Assembly (NCBI GenBank): GCA_963737145.1
Contig: CAVTRO010000001.1
Coordinates: forward strand, 124,001-188,000
Reading direction: 5' to 3'
Length of the DNA: 64,000 bases
Source of the DNA: AP-15 sp963737145
GTDB taxonomy: Bacteria > Pseudomonadota > Alphaproteobacteria > ATCC43930 > CGMCC-115725
Under the pieces are notes generated by a model. It was not told the DNA's origin, made no database searches, and saw only the letters and a program-made list of their open reading frames with translations. This document shows, in pieces, positions 1 through 9,784 of this stretch (its first letter is position 1; each line of letters begins with the position of its first letter). The translations under genes and the position numbers were made by a program.

Positions 1-1126
1 TGATGCCGAGGCCGGGCCGGTCGGGGATCTCGATCTCCCCATCCTGCACCGGGAACGACTCCTCGACGAGATCGTGCAGCAGCGGGTTGGCGCCGAGCGA
101 ATACTCGACGATAAAACCGGCGGGCGACGCGGCGGCAACGTGCAGCCCGGCGGCGAAGGCCGGAGCGCCGGCCCAAAGATGCGGCGCAAGCTTCAAATTG
201 TGGGCGCTCGCCAGGGCGGAAATCCGCATTGCCTCGGTAATGCCGCCGCAGATCGCGAGATCCGGCTGGAAAATGTCGACCGCGCCGAGGATCGCCAGAT
301 CGCGGAAATCGTGCCGGGTGAATTCGCTCTCGCCGGCGGCGATCGGGATATCGGTCGCGGCGCGTACCTGCGCGCACCCCGCCTTGTCGTCGGCGGTCAC
401 CGGCTCCTCGAACCAGGCGAGGTTGCAATCTTCGACAAGGCGGCAGAAGCGCTTGGCCTCAGCCACCGAGAAGGTGCCGTGCGCATCGCACATCAACCCG
501 CAATCGGGGCCGAGCGCGGCGCGAGCCGCGGCGACCCGGCGCGCCGAGTGGCGCGGATCGGTGTCGATGACGCCGACCCGCATCTTGACGGCACGAAACC
601 CGCCCGCTTCGACGTACCCCAAGAGTTGCTCGCCGATCCTGTCCGGCCCCGCCCAGCCGCCCGAGGCATAGGCCGGCATCGTTGGCGACCTGCGGCCGCC
701 AAGCAGTCGCCACACCGGGACATTAAGGGATTTGCCGAGAATATCCCACAGCGCGCAATCGATGCCGCTCAAAGCCGAAATCGTAATGCCGCGCCGCCCC
801 AGCACTGGAAAGACCCGTCCTTCCCTCAACGCGTAATGGGCGCGGCTCCCGTTGTAGAGGGTTTCCCACAGTCTGGTGATGTCGCGGGGGTCTTCGCCGA
901 CCAGCAGCGGCGCGAACTCCTCGTTGATCATCACGGTCAGCGCCTGGTTGGCCGCCATGCTGCCAACCTGGGATTTGGCCTCGCCCCATCCTGTCAAGCC
1001 GCATTCGGTCTCGATGCGCACCAATGTCGCATCAAACGAGATGGTCCGCCCGAAATCGCTGGTGTGCTGTTTCTCGGGCGGGATCGGGATATGCACCCAA
1101 TACGCGTCGACCGATCGGATCTTCAT
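1..1126 (-). CDS. Mandelate racemase/muconate lactonizing enzyme family protein (3' end outside window)
   Basis: Reading the minus strand from an ATG at 1126 gives 375 uninterrupted codons to the window edge, so the stop is missing. The product has the enolase-superfamily layout: an N-terminal capping domain from MKIRSVDAYWVHIPIPPEK, then a barrel with KMR (the K-x-K/R position), CDAHG (first metal Asp), FEEP (Glu), AGES (Glu), FQPDLAICGG and a C-terminal APHLW histidine. These match the proton-abstracting Lys, three metal ligands and catalytic His of the mandelate racemase subgroup. Family members racemise or dehydrate sugar acids in the cytoplasm; the substrate cannot be read from sequence. 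Long plus-strand open frames over this stretch are antisense shadows. Confidence 0.88.
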   Translation of the reverse strand, partial: MKIRSVDAYWVHIPIPPEKQHTSDFGRTISFDATLVRIETECGLTGWGEAKSQVGSMAANQALTVMINEEFAPLLVGEDPRDITRLWETLYNGSRAHYALREGRVFPVLGRRGITISALSGIDCALWDILGKSLNVPVWRLLGGRRSPTMPAYASGGWAGPDRIGEQLLGYVEAGGFRAVKMRVGVIDTDPRHSARRVAAARAALGPDCGLMCDAHGTFSVAEAKRFCRLVEDCNLAWFEEPVTADDKAGCAQVRAATDIPIAAGESEFTRHDFRDLAILGAVDIFQPDLAICGGITEAMRISALASAHNLKLAPHLWAGAPAFAAGLHVAAASPAGFIVEYSLGANPLLHDLVEESFPVQDGEIEIPDRPGLGI

Positions 1127-1234
1127 GGCTGCAATCGTTATCTGTGGCTCGGATTCTTCCGGCAGCTTAGCTCGCCTTTGGCCAATGGGCCATGATCAGA
1201 TCGCCTCCCTGACCGCGCACGACGCGTCATGCTC

Positions 1235-2074
1235 TTAGCGTTGGATATACGGGATTTGCACCTCTGCTCCCAATTGCCATCGGATCTGCCCGAAAGTCGC
1301 CGTGTCGCGCGAGTAGACGAGACCGGTTGGACAGTTGAGATAAGGCGAGGTCCAGGTGTTGTTCGTGGTGCGTGGCGACATGTCGGAGACACACACCGGC
1401 GAGGCTTCGAGGTCGAGGGCTTCGAAGGTGTTGCCAAAGATATACCCCGACCCGAGCGTGATAGCCGTTCCCGCGGTTGCCGAGGCGGCGCCGCGAACGG
1501 TGCTGAATTGCAATTGCTCGAAATCCATGCCGGCTCCGCCGCCGGCGGACACGCAGACCGCGTTTATGTCCCAATTGAGGACGTAGTTGAATTGACAGCC
1601 CGTCGCGTGTTGGCCGGCGTTGCGATTGTTGACGATCAGATGGTCGAGCTTGCCGGAGTTCTGAGGGTCGGAAAAATCGGCTTTGCCGAACACCAGCGCG
1701 GGACCGTCGGTGTCGGCGTTGACGAAAAGCGTCCCCTCCTGGTGAAAGTAGAAGCAATCCGCCGCGCATTCAATGATGAGCGCCGGCCCGCCCACGGCCG
1801 TCCCGTCGATCGTCGCGCCGCGCGCGATCAGTTCGAAACCGGTCCCGGCATGGTGCGAGTAGTCTATGACGAGCGGCGCCGTGATCCGATAGGTGCCGCG
1901 CGGCACGACCAAGGGGAGATCGGCGGCGAGTGCCGCATCGACGGCGGCCTGCAGCGTTGGGTAGCACTTGGCGTTCACCTCGTCCGCGCCCGCTCCGCAA
2001 TCCGCTGCCAGCACCGATGTCGAGGCCAGGGCCACGACCGCGCAAAGCATCGCACGAACACCAAGATAAACCAT
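1235..2074 (-). CDS. Secreted pectate-lyase-like beta-helix protein
   Basis: About 279 residues from the chosen ATG at 2074, which has GGGAG six bases upstream; an in-frame ATG at 2104 lacks a good ribosome site. The N-terminus is a signal peptide (MVYLGVRAMLCAVVALAST, then SVLAAD). The mature part opens with a CYPTLQAAVDAAL-type segment and GTYRIT, as in the pectate lyase 3 / right-handed parallel beta-helix superfamily, followed by short beta-rich stretches with several cysteines. It is probably exported to the periplasm or outside. No catalytic residues can be assigned, so the substrate is unknown; it could equally be a structural or phage-tailspike-like helix. It stands alone between a dehydratase and ligD. 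Confidence 0.65.
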   Translation of the reverse strand: MVYLGVRAMLCAVVALASTSVLAADCGAGADEVNAKCYPTLQAAVDAALAADLPLVVPRGTYRITAPLVIDYSHHAGTGFELIARGATIDGTAVGGPALIIECAADCFYFHQEGTLFVNADTDGPALVFGKADFSDPQNSGKLDHLIVNNRNAGQHATGCQFNYVLNWDINAVCVSAGGGAGMDFEQLQFSTVRGAASATAGTAITLGSGYIFGNTFEALDLEASPVCVSDMSPRTTNNTWTSPYLNCPTGLVYSRDTATFGQIRWQLGAEVQIPYIQR

Positions 2075-2263
2075 GTGCATCTCCCAATTCGGGACGGCTA
2101 GCACCTCCGTGCTCGTTTCGTTCTATACTCTGCGAATTAATTCTAGGTGAATTTACAAGGCTTGTCGCCGAGCCAGCCCGTGATTCTGCTCGGCGCCCCG
2201 CTTTGATGCCCTGCCCGGCCGAACAATATGTATTTGATCGGCCTCGGAATATGGACGGGCGGC

Positions 2264-4903
2264 ATGGCGCTGGAGGAATACAGACGCAAACGGGATTTCC
2301 GCAAGACGCCGGAGCCGGCGGGCGTCGCGGCCCCTCATGAGAAAACCGGCGCTGGCCTCTCCTTTGTCATCCAGAAGCATGCGGCGCGACGGCTGCACTA
2401 TGATTTTCGCCTCGAACTCGATGGTGTCCTGAAGAGCTGGGCGGTGCCGAAGGGGCCGAGCCTAGATCCGGGGGAAAAGCGGCTGGCGGTTCATGTCGAA
2501 GACCATCCGCTCGATTACGGTGAGTTCGAGGGCGTCATCCCCGAGGGCGAATACGGCGGCGGAACCGTGCTCCTTTGGGATCGAGGCATTTGGGTCCCGC
2601 TCAATTCGGACCCGGAGGCGGCGTATCGGAAGGGATCGGTCAAATTCACGCTCAAGGGCGAGAAACTGCACGGCAATTGGGCCTTGGTCCGGATGGGCGG
2701 CAAGGCCGCCAACGAGCGTCACGAAAACTGGCTATTGATCAAGGAGCGGGACGAGGAGGCGGTGCCGCAGAGCGGCGACGCCGTCGTCGCCGACAATCCG
2801 CTCAGCGTCGCCAGCGGCCGGTCAATGGACGCGATCGCTGCCGATCGCGATTGGGTCTGGCATTCGAACCGGGAAAATAACGAAAAGCCGCCCCAGCAGA
2901 CCATCGGGGTGAAGACCATCGGGGTGACGACCATTGCGGTGCAAGAGATTCCCGGCGCTCGCAAACGCCGAATGCCCGACAAGTTGCAGCCGCAGCTTGC
3001 GACCGTAGCAAGCCAAGCGCCGGACGGGCCCGAATGGCTGCATGAGATCAAGTACGACGGCTACCGGCTCCTCGGCCGCATCGAGGGGGGCAAGGTCCGG
3101 CTGATCACTCGCGGCGGTCTCGTTTGGACCGCCAAATTCCCGGCGCTCGCCGCTCGCCTCGGCCAGTTGCCGCTCGACTCGGCCCTGATCGACGGCGAGC
3201 TCGTCCATCTGGAGCCGGAAGGCACGACCAGCTTCTCCAGTCTGCAGGACGCGATCTCCGGCGGGAAAACGGATACGCTCAACTTCTTTGCCTTCGATTT
3301 GCTCTATCGCGACGGCTGGGACCTGACGGGCGCCGCACTCGAGGACCGCAAGGCCGCGCTCGCCGAGATCATTCCGCCAAACCAGCAGGGCATGCTCCGC
3401 TACAGCGATCATCAGATCGGTCGCGGACCGGCGTTTCTCAGCCAAGCATGCAATTTTGCGCTCGAAGGAGTTGTCTCGAAGCGGCGGACCGAGCCCTACC
3501 GGCCGGGACGGAGCCGCAGCTGGCTCAAATCCAAATGCCGCAACCGCGAGGAGTTCGTGATGGTCGGCTATACGGACCCCGAAGGTAGCCGGGAGGGCTT
3601 TGGGGCGCTGCTCGTGGGCTACTATGACCCGCAGGGGAAGCTGCGTTACGCGGGCCGCGTCGGTACCGGTTTCAATACCGGCCAGTTGATCCAGCTGCAC
3701 AGACGACTCGAGTCTCTAGCGCGCCCGGACCCGACTGTCGCCTTGCCCAAAGGGGTCTCGCGCAAAGGCGTGCACTGGATCGAGCCGCGCCTGGTCGCCG
3801 AAGTCGAATTCGCGACCTGGACTGCGGATGCCATCCTGCGGCAGGCCTCGTTCCAGGGTCTGCGCGAAGACAAGGACGCCAGCGACGTGGTTTATGATCC
3901 GAAAACACGAACCGCTGTGGAGCCCGCCGCCAAGCCGAAGAAGGCCCCGGCGCGCCCCAAGCAAGCCCCTTCAAAGAAGGAGGAAACCGCCGAACTGCAA
4001 CACGCTCGCGACGGAAGCCTCACATTCGAGGGGGTCCGCCTGACCCATCCCGACCGCATCCTCTATCCCGACACGAGCCTCACCAAGCTCGACGTTGCGC
4101 GGTATTACGCGGCGGTGAGCGACTGGGCCTTGCCGCAACTGGCGCACCGGCTCCTGACATTGGTGCGCTCGCCGGCTGCGGGCATGAAGACGTTTTATCA
4201 AAAGCATATCGGCGACGAAGCGCCCGAGTCGATCAAGCGCTTTAATATCGACGGCCAGGAGGAGCCGGAGATCTATCCTTACATCGTCGATCTCCCTGGC
4301 CTCATCGGGCTGGTTCAGATGGGGGTATTGGAGATCCACCCCTGGGGCTCACGCGTGAATAAGCTCGATATGCCGGATCGGATCACGATGGATCTCGACC
4401 CCGACGAAGGGCTGCCGTGGCAGCGGGTGACCGAAGCCGCGATCGATATGCGCGACGCGCTCGCCGGGATCGGCCTCAAGAGCTATGCGAAAACCACCGG
4501 CGGCAAGGGGTTGCATGTCGTCATTCCACTGACACCGAAGCTCGACTGGGATCAGGTAAAGGCTTTTGCAAAATGGATTGCCGACAGCTTCGTCGCCCAG
4601 CGCCCGGAAGCCTTCACCGCAAACATGGCCAAGCGGGCGCGGCACGATCGGATCTACATCGACTATCTACGCAATGGCCGCGGCGCGACCGCCGTCGGCG
4701 CCTATACGCCGCGGGGGCGGCCGGGCGCCCCGGTCTCGACCCCGGTCTCCTGGGAGGAGGTCGAACAGGGCGTCAGGCCGGACGAGTTCACGGTCGAGAC
4801 TGTGCCGCAGCGGCTCACGACGCTGTCCGCCGCTCCCTGGGCAGAGATCGGCAAAATTCGTCAGACCGTTAGCGCCGCAGTACGTCGGCAGGTCGGCATC
4901 TGA
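2264..4903 (+). CDS. ligD: Multidomain ATP-dependent DNA ligase D
   Basis: About 879 residues with the three LigD modules in the order phosphoesterase, ligase, polymerase. The N-terminal phosphoesterase shows RRLHYDFRLELDG with His near 45. The ligase domain carries the adenylation motif EIKYDGYRL with Lys near 263. The C-terminal primase-like polymerase shows MDLDP with Asp near 710 and 712, then TTGGKGLHVV. With Ku it repairs double-strand breaks by non-homologous end joining: Ku binds the ends and LigD trims, fills and seals. The ATG at 2264 (MALEEYRRKRDF) is preferred; another in-frame ATG lies at 2228. The linker before the ligase domain contains a short tandem repeat. ku follows 63 bases downstream, probably in one operon. 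Confidence 0.95.
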   Translation: MALEEYRRKRDFRKTPEPAGVAAPHEKTGAGLSFVIQKHAARRLHYDFRLELDGVLKSWAVPKGPSLDPGEKRLAVHVEDHPLDYGEFEGVIPEGEYGGGTVLLWDRGIWVPLNSDPEAAYRKGSVKFTLKGEKLHGNWALVRMGGKAANERHENWLLIKERDEEAVPQSGDAVVADNPLSVASGRSMDAIAADRDWVWHSNRENNEKPPQQTIGVKTIGVTTIAVQEIPGARKRRMPDKLQPQLATVASQAPDGPEWLHEIKYDGYRLLGRIEGGKVRLITRGGLVWTAKFPALAARLGQLPLDSALIDGELVHLEPEGTTSFSSLQDAISGGKTDTLNFFAFDLLYRDGWDLTGAALEDRKAALAEIIPPNQQGMLRYSDHQIGRGPAFLSQACNFALEGVVSKRRTEPYRPGRSRSWLKSKCRNREEFVMVGYTDPEGSREGFGALLVGYYDPQGKLRYAGRVGTGFNTGQLIQLHRRLESLARPDPTVALPKGVSRKGVHWIEPRLVAEVEFATWTADAILRQASFQGLREDKDASDVVYDPKTRTAVEPAAKPKKAPARPKQAPSKKEETAELQHARDGSLTFEGVRLTHPDRILYPDTSLTKLDVARYYAAVSDWALPQLAHRLLTLVRSPAAGMKTFYQKHIGDEAPESIKRFNIDGQEEPEIYPYIVDLPGLIGLVQMGVLEIHPWGSRVNKLDMPDRITMDLDPDEGLPWQRVTEAAIDMRDALAGIGLKSYAKTTGGKGLHVVIPLTPKLDWDQVKAFAKWIADSFVAQRPEAFTANMAKRARHDRIYIDYLRNGRGATAVGAYTPRGRPGAPVSTPVSWEEVEQGVRPDEFTVETVPQRLTTLSAAPWAEIGKIRQTVSAAVRRQVGI
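2900..2941 (+). repeat. 15-base tandem microrepeat inside ligD linker
   Basis: Three units of period 15 (starting at 2900, 2915 and 2930) encode TIGVKTIGVTTIAV in the linker between the phosphoesterase and ligase domains. The first two 13-base cores are identical and the third differs at a few bases. It is in frame and looks like a recent slippage expansion in an unstructured linker. Confidence 0.8.
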
Positions 4904-4966
4904 TCTTAATGATTGCGGCAGCCGGCGCGATGTGGCTTCGTTAAGGTTCGTTTTGAGGAGAGCGTC

Positions 4967-5906
4967 ATGCCACGAGCGAGCTGGAACGGGTTTCTCCGCC
5001 TGTCCCTCGTCAGCTGCCCGGTTGCTCTGGTCCCCGCCACGACCGAGGCGAAACGCGTCCGGTTCAATCAGCTCAACAGCGCGACCGGCAACCGCGTGCA
5101 GCAGCAGCTCGTCGACTCGCAGACCGGCGAGGTCGTCGACCGCGACCAGATCGTCAAAGGGTACGAGTACGAGCGCGGCCGTTACGTGACGATCGACGAC
5201 GATGAGCTGAAGGCCTTGCAGATCGAATTCGTCGAAGATCATCGACCTCGAGCGCTTTGTCGACCGCGACGAAGTCGATCCGGTCTATCTCGACACGCCC
5301 TATTACGTCTATCCGGATGGCGAGCTCGCCGCCGAGACCTTCCGCGTGATCGGCGAGGCGATGGAGCACAAGAACAAGGTCGGGCTGGGCCGGGTGACGA
5401 TGTCGGGGCGCGAGCGGCTGGTGCTGGTCGAGCCGCGCGACGGCGGTCTCGTCATGTCGACGATGCGCAGCGCCGACGAAGTCCGCCCGGCAGAGTTCGG
5501 GCCTCCGCCCAAGGGTGAGATCGATCCGGACATGGTGGGGATCGCCGAGACGATCATCGACCGCCGCTCCGGCGATTTCGATCCGACGAGCTTCCGTGAC
5601 CAATATCAGGACGCCTTGCGCGAGCTCGTGGCGCAAAAGACCAAGGGGCAGGGGGTCACGCCGCGAGAGGTGGCCGAGCCGCCCAAGGTCATCAACCTGA
5701 TGGACGCGCTGAAGCGCAGCCTGGCGCAGGAGGAGAAAGAACCGGCGTCGGCCAAGGAAGCCGCGGCCAAACCGACCCGCGCGCCGGCTGCCGCCGACCG
5801 GCGGCAGAGAGCGCTCCTGCTGCCGGTGTCGGGCGGACGCAAAAAGAAAGAAGAGCCTGCTGCGGAGCCCGCCGCCCCTGCTGCGTCCCGGCGCAGAAAG
5901 GCCTGA
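4967..5906 (+). CDS. ku: Non-homologous end joining protein Ku (reading frame broken by one extra base)
   Basis: The ATG at 4967 (MPRASWNGFLRLSLVSCPVA) follows GAGGAGAG and starts a typical bacterial Ku. The frame breaks at 5225-5230, where GAATTC stands for an expected GAATC. Removing one T at 5228/5229 restores the junction IESSKIIDLERFVDRDEVDP and a continuous protein of about 312 residues, normal for the family. The Ku core bridges DNA ends. The C-terminal tail after about residue 255 is rich in Lys, Ala and Pro (RKKKEEPAAEPAAPAA), as in many Ku proteins that bind DNA and LigD. It sits directly after ligD. As written it would be truncated after about 90 residues, but the rest is conserved, so a sequence error or very recent mutation is likely. 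Confidence 0.9.
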
Positions 5907-5920
5907 GACAGCGTCATACC

Positions 5921-7226
5921 GTGGCTAGCACGGGGCGCAAGCCGCTCTACACTCACCTTTATTTCCAGGTCGTCTGCGCGATCCTGATCGGGATCTTGCT
6001 GGGCCATTTCTACCCGGCGCTGGCGGTCAAGATGCAGCCGCTCGGCGAGGCCTTCATCAAGGCCATCAAGATGCTGATCGCGCCGATCATCTTCTGCACG
6101 GTCGTGCACGGCATCGCCAGCATGAACGACATGAAGAAAGTCGGGCGGGTCGGGCTGAAGGCGATCGTCTATTTCGAGGTGGTCACGACCTTGGCGCTCA
6201 TCGTCGGGCTCATCATCGTCAATCTCTGGCGGCCCGGCAGCCGGGATGAACGTCGACCCGAGCGCCATCGACACCAAATCGATCCAGAGTTATGCGACGC
6301 AAGCCAAGTCGCAGAACACCGTCGACTATCTGCTGCACATCATTCCGGCAACCGTCGTCGGCGCCTTTTCCGAGGGCGAGATCCTCCAGGTCCTGTTCAT
6401 CTCGATACTGTTCGCTTTCGCGCTCCACATGGCCGGCGAACGCGGCAAGCCGGTTTTGTCGGTGATCGAAAGCGCCGCGCAGGTTTTCTTCGGCATCGTC
6501 GGGATCGTCATGCGGGCGGCCCCGCTCGGCGCCTTTGGCGCAATGGCCTTCACGATCGGAAAATACGGCATCGGCTCGCTGGCCTCGCTCGCCGAGCTGA
6601 TGGCGGCGTTCTACACGACTTGCCTGATCTTTGTTTTCGGCGTGCTGGGGACGATCGCCCGGCTGACCGGGTTCAGCATTCTGCGCTTCATCCGCTACAT
6701 CAAAGAAGAACTCCTGATCGTGCTCGGCACCTCCTCCTCCGAGGCGGTATTGCCGCGGATGATCGCCAAGATGGAGATTTTGGGGTGTGATGAATCCGTC
6801 GTCGGCCTGGTGATCCCGACCGGCTATTCGTTCAATCTCGACGGCACCTGCATCTATTTGACGATGGCGACTTTGTTCCTCGCCCAGGCGACCAACACCG
6901 ATCTGTCGCTGGCGCAAAAGCTGGGGATTCTCGCGATATTGCTGCTGACCTCGAAGGGCGCGGCGGGCGTCACCGGGAGCGGCTTTATCGTTCTCGCCGC
7001 CACCTTGTCGAGCGTCGGCACGATCCCGGTCGCCAGCATCGCGTTGATCCTCGGCATCGACCGCTTCATGTCCGAAGCGCGCGCATTGACCAATCTGGTC
7101 GGCAACGGCGTGGCGACGGTCGTGGTCGCCAAGTGGGAAAACGCGCTCGACATGCCGAGACTGCAGCGGCACCTCGCTCGCACCAGCGAGGCTGAAGCAG
7201 ACGCGCCCGAGAAGGCTTTGGCCTGA
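5921..7226 (+). CDS. dctA: C4-dicarboxylate/proton or sodium symporter DctA (frame broken by one extra base)
   Basis: The start is a GTG at 5921 (GRKPLYTHLYFQVVCAILIG). The dicarboxylate/amino acid:cation symporter signature runs through both parts: hydrophobic helices, AIKMLIAPIIFCTVV, then GTSSSEAVLPRM (the serine-rich re-entrant loop) and PTGYSFNLDGTCIY. The frame is lost near 6238-6242, where the usual junction RPG-AGMNVDP needs one base fewer (an extra A between GGC and GCC gives exactly that). Repaired length is 434 residues, normal for DctA. It imports succinate, fumarate and malate across the inner membrane. No dctBD regulators are nearby; it begins 15 bases after ku and ends six bases before a convergent gene. 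Confidence 0.9.
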
Positions 7227-7231
7227 GCACG

Positions 7232-7918
7232 TCATCCCAGAGAACGGCGGCACGGCCTTCGGCCCGGCGAAAGTACTCGCAGTGGACCGTGCCCAGCCGG
7301 CCAATGTCGCGAGGCCGCCTCCGCTGCCCGCATCATGCCGGCTGGGCCGCAGTAATAGAGGTGGGTGCCGGACCGGTGTTCGCGCAAAGTCGCAGCGAGA
7401 TCGAGCCCCTTTGCCGGGTCGCCGCCGTCGTGATGGAACCGCACCCGCCCTTGCGCGGCAAGGATCGCGAGATCGTCGAGGAACGCCGTCTCCTCGGGCG
7501 AGCGCGTGCAATAGTGCAGACCGGAAATCGGCGCGGCGGCGGCGCAATTCGCGATCATCGACATGATCGGGGTGATGCCGATGCCGCCGGCGATCAGCAG
7601 GTAATGCTCGGCCTCGGCGGCTAGCGGAAAATTGTTGCGCGGCTCCGAGGCGTGGATGACGTCGCCGACCCGGACCCGCTCATGCCACTCGCGAGAACCT
7701 TGCCCCTCCGGCTCGCGCAGCACCGCAATGCAATAACGCGCCCGCTCGGCGGGGTCGTTCCATAGCGAGAAATCGCGCACCGGCCCGTCGCACGGCCCTA
7801 ACCGAGATATGCGCCCCGGCGCTGAATGCGGGCAGATCGCGATCTCGTCAAGGTCTACCAGCTCATAGCCGTTGATCCGTTGGGCCAGATAGGTAATCGA
7901 GCGGACGCGGAGCAGCAT
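7232..7918 (-). pseudogene. Degenerate phthalate-dioxygenase-reductase-like (VanB family) oxidoreductase
   Basis: The start MLLRVRSITYLAQRINGYEL and inner segments FSLWNDPAER, IAVLREPEGQG, RNNFPL, IAGGIGITPIMSM and YYCGPAGMM are those of the FMN/NAD reductase component of aromatic-ring oxygenases. The frame is damaged: between about 7785 and 7835 the canonical FSAGAHISV motif lies in another frame, and after the pyridine-nucleotide domain (about 7270-7300) the expected HCEYF and FAGP segments lie in two different frames. The C-terminal plant-type 2Fe-2S domain (four cysteines, about 85 residues) is absent, and dctA ends six bases away, so the gene is truncated as well. It is the last gene of a minus-strand run with a methyltransferase, a luciferase-like enzyme and a VOC protein. 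Confidence 0.7.
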
Positions 7919-7930
7919 GTCCCGGATGAC

Positions 7931-8662
7931 TCAGCGCGCAACCTCGCCCCAGGCGACATAGCGCCGGCGCGTCTGGCGCTCCCTTCCCTCCTCGACCATA
8001 CGGTCGGCCTGCGCTTCGACAAGGTCGAGCACCGGGTCGCTGCCGACATCCACGAGGCCGTGCGCGCGGAGCAGAGCCTCGATCTCCTCGCGCGGGCGCC
8101 CGCCCATGAAGGGCAACCGGTCGCCGATCGCGGCGTATTCATTGCTGGTCCGGGCATTCTCGTTTTGATGGACCGAAAAGGCGGGATCGAACTGCCCGTC
8201 GATGACCACAAGCCGCCCGGCCGGCCGCAGCACGCGGATCCACTCCTCGATCGCTGCCTCGGGATGCGGCAAAGTCCACAGCACATGGCGGCTCACAACG
8301 AGGTCGAAGCTGTCCGGTGGGAACGGCAGCTGCTCGGCGTCAGCCTCCTCAAAACGGATCGCAGCACCCTGCTCCGCCGCCTTGCGGCGCGCCTGCACCA
8401 GCATCGCGGGGGCAAAGTCGACACCGGTGACGCGGTGCCCGCGGGCCGCCAGCTCGAGGCTCAGAAACCCGGTGCCGCAGCCCGCATCGAGCACGTCGAG
8501 CCCGCTCCGCCCGGCCAGCACGAGATCGAAAATGCGGTCCCACGCGGCGCGCTCCGCGGCGGTGCGGATGCTGTGCCCGAAATCCTCGTCGAAATGCGCC
8601 GCCCGCCGGCCCCAATGCGCGGCGACCTGCTGTTTCACCGGGTCGGTCTCAACTGCACTCAT
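7931..8662 (-). CDS. Class I SAM-dependent methyltransferase
   Basis: About 243 residues from the ATG at 8662 (MSAVETDPVKQQVAAHWGRR), which has a strong GGAGGT ribosome site; a longer in-frame reading upstream runs through an intergenic palindrome and is rejected. Motif I is VLDAGCGTGFLSLELAARGH, followed by GVDFAPAML, EEADAEQLPF and FDLVVSRHVLWTLPHPE, the usual order of ubiquinone/menaquinone-type (UbiE/COQ5-like, Methyltransf_11) enzymes. The acceptor substrate cannot be deduced. It lies 12 bases upstream of the reductase relic and downstream of the luciferase-like gene on the same strand, separated from the latter by a palindromic repeat block. Confidence 0.85.
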   Translation of the reverse strand: MSAVETDPVKQQVAAHWGRRAAHFDEDFGHSIRTAAERAAWDRIFDLVLAGRSGLDVLDAGCGTGFLSLELAARGHRVTGVDFAPAMLVQARRKAAEQGAAIRFEEADAEQLPFPPDSFDLVVSRHVLWTLPHPEAAIEEWIRVLRPAGRLVVIDGQFDPAFSVHQNENARTSNEYAAIGDRLPFMGGRPREEIEALLRAHGLVDVGSDPVLDLVEAQADRMVEEGRERQTRRRYVAWGEVAR

Positions 8663-8682
8663 TGCACTACCTCCGCAATTCT

Positions 8683-8819
8683 CCCTCTCCGCCCTCGGGG
8701 GCGGAGAGGGTCGGGGTGAGGTGGGGGCGGCGCCAAGCCGGGACAACGGCGTCACCCACCTCACCCTCCCGACGCTGTCGCGCCGTGCCCCTCCCTCTCC
8801 GCCCTAAGGGCGGAGAGGG
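8683..8819. repeat. Composite REP-type palindrome block
   Basis: Two near-identical hairpins: CCCTCTCCGCCC at 8683-8694 pairs perfectly with 8699-8710, and the same arm at 8793-8804 pairs with 8808-8819. Between them GGTGAGGTGGG (about 8714) is complementary to CCCACCTCACC (about 8754), so the whole block can fold on itself. Related units occur at 15504, 30393, 33418 and 49715, always between genes. Confidence 0.8.
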
Positions 8820-8841
8820 GCAAAGGCGAAGACAATGCCCA

Positions 8842-9764
8842 TCACGAAAGTCCCACCACTGAGGCCAATGCCTCCAGCTGCTCCTCATATCGGGCGACCG
8901 GGTTGAGGAGGAGGTGGTTGGCGCCGGCGGCGACCAGTTCTTCGAGGCGTTCCCGGACCTGCTCCGGCGTGCCGTGGATGCCCGAGGCGTCGGTCCCTTC
9001 GGGGTTGCGGTACACGACCGTGAACCAACGGTGCAATTCGGCGCGGGCGACCTCCGGCCGCTCGTCGACCGATAGAAAGACCCGCTTCGAGATCGGGAAG
9101 GCCGCCGGATCGCGCCCTGCCCTCTCCAACGCCTCGCGCAACATCGGCACGGATCGGACAAAAGCGGCATTGCTCGACCCGCCCGAGCCCATCCAGCCAT
9201 CGGCGATCGCCGCGGTACGGCGCAGCGCATCCGGGTGCCCGACACCCATCCAGATCGGCGGGTGCGGTTTCTGCACCGGCTTTGGCGCCATCGTGCCGCC
9301 GCGCGAGCCGAAAGATGCGGCCCCGGATAGTCGACCCGCTGCTCGGTCCACAGCGCCTTGATGAGCTCTACTCCCTCGCGGAAGCGCCGCACCCGGCCCT
9401 CCGTCGGGGTCTGGAACTGCTCGTAATGATGATCCCGGCCGAGCCCCAAGCCGAGGATGGCGCGGCCGTTGCTGACGTAATCGAGGCTGGCCCATTGGTG
9501 CGCGACATGGATCGGGTTGTGCACCGGCAATACGACGACCGACGCGCCGAGCCGGATCGTCGTCGTGACCGCCGCGGCATAGGTCAGCACCACCACCGGG
9601 TCGAAGCAGAACACGTGGTCGAGGGTGTTTTCGGTCACCCACAAATCGCGGAACCCGAGGGCTTCGGCGCGCTGCGCGACCCGTCGCACCGCCTCCATGT
9701 CGATCGGCTCGGGCGAGCGGTGCGGCAGCGCCACGCCCAACGCGATCTTGTCCTTCAGAGCCAT
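8842..9764 (-). CDS. Luciferase-like (LLM class) flavin-dependent oxidoreductase (frame interrupted)
   Basis: The ATG at 9764 starts MALKDKIALGVALPHRSPEP, followed by FRDLWVTENTLDH, ASVVVLPVHNPIHVAHQWAS and GLGLGRDHHYEQF, the bacterial luciferase fold shared by F420- and FMN-dependent monooxygenases. The frame is lost around 9301-9325: the expected FRL-x-GGTMAPKPVQKPHPP segment needs two fewer bases (one G near 9320, one C near 9304). Repaired length is 306 residues, typical of the family. The C-terminal half (PPIWMGVGHPDALRR, ADGWMGSGGSS, EELVAAGANHLLLNPVARY) is intact. The substrate is unknown; the VOC and methyltransferase neighbours suggest a catabolic operon. Confidence 0.82.
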
Positions 9765-9784
9765 GCAGCGCGCCCTCTCTCCGA

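Noticed and set aside
74..1195. Long plus-strand open frame of 373 codons
   Set aside because: It is antisense to the enolase-superfamily gene, whose minus-strand translation has all catalytic motifs; the plus-strand product has no recognisable domain.
5225..5230. Frameshift in ku as true loss of end joining
   Set aside because: ligD next door is intact, the rest of ku is conserved, and the same GANTC lesion recurs in unrelated genes.
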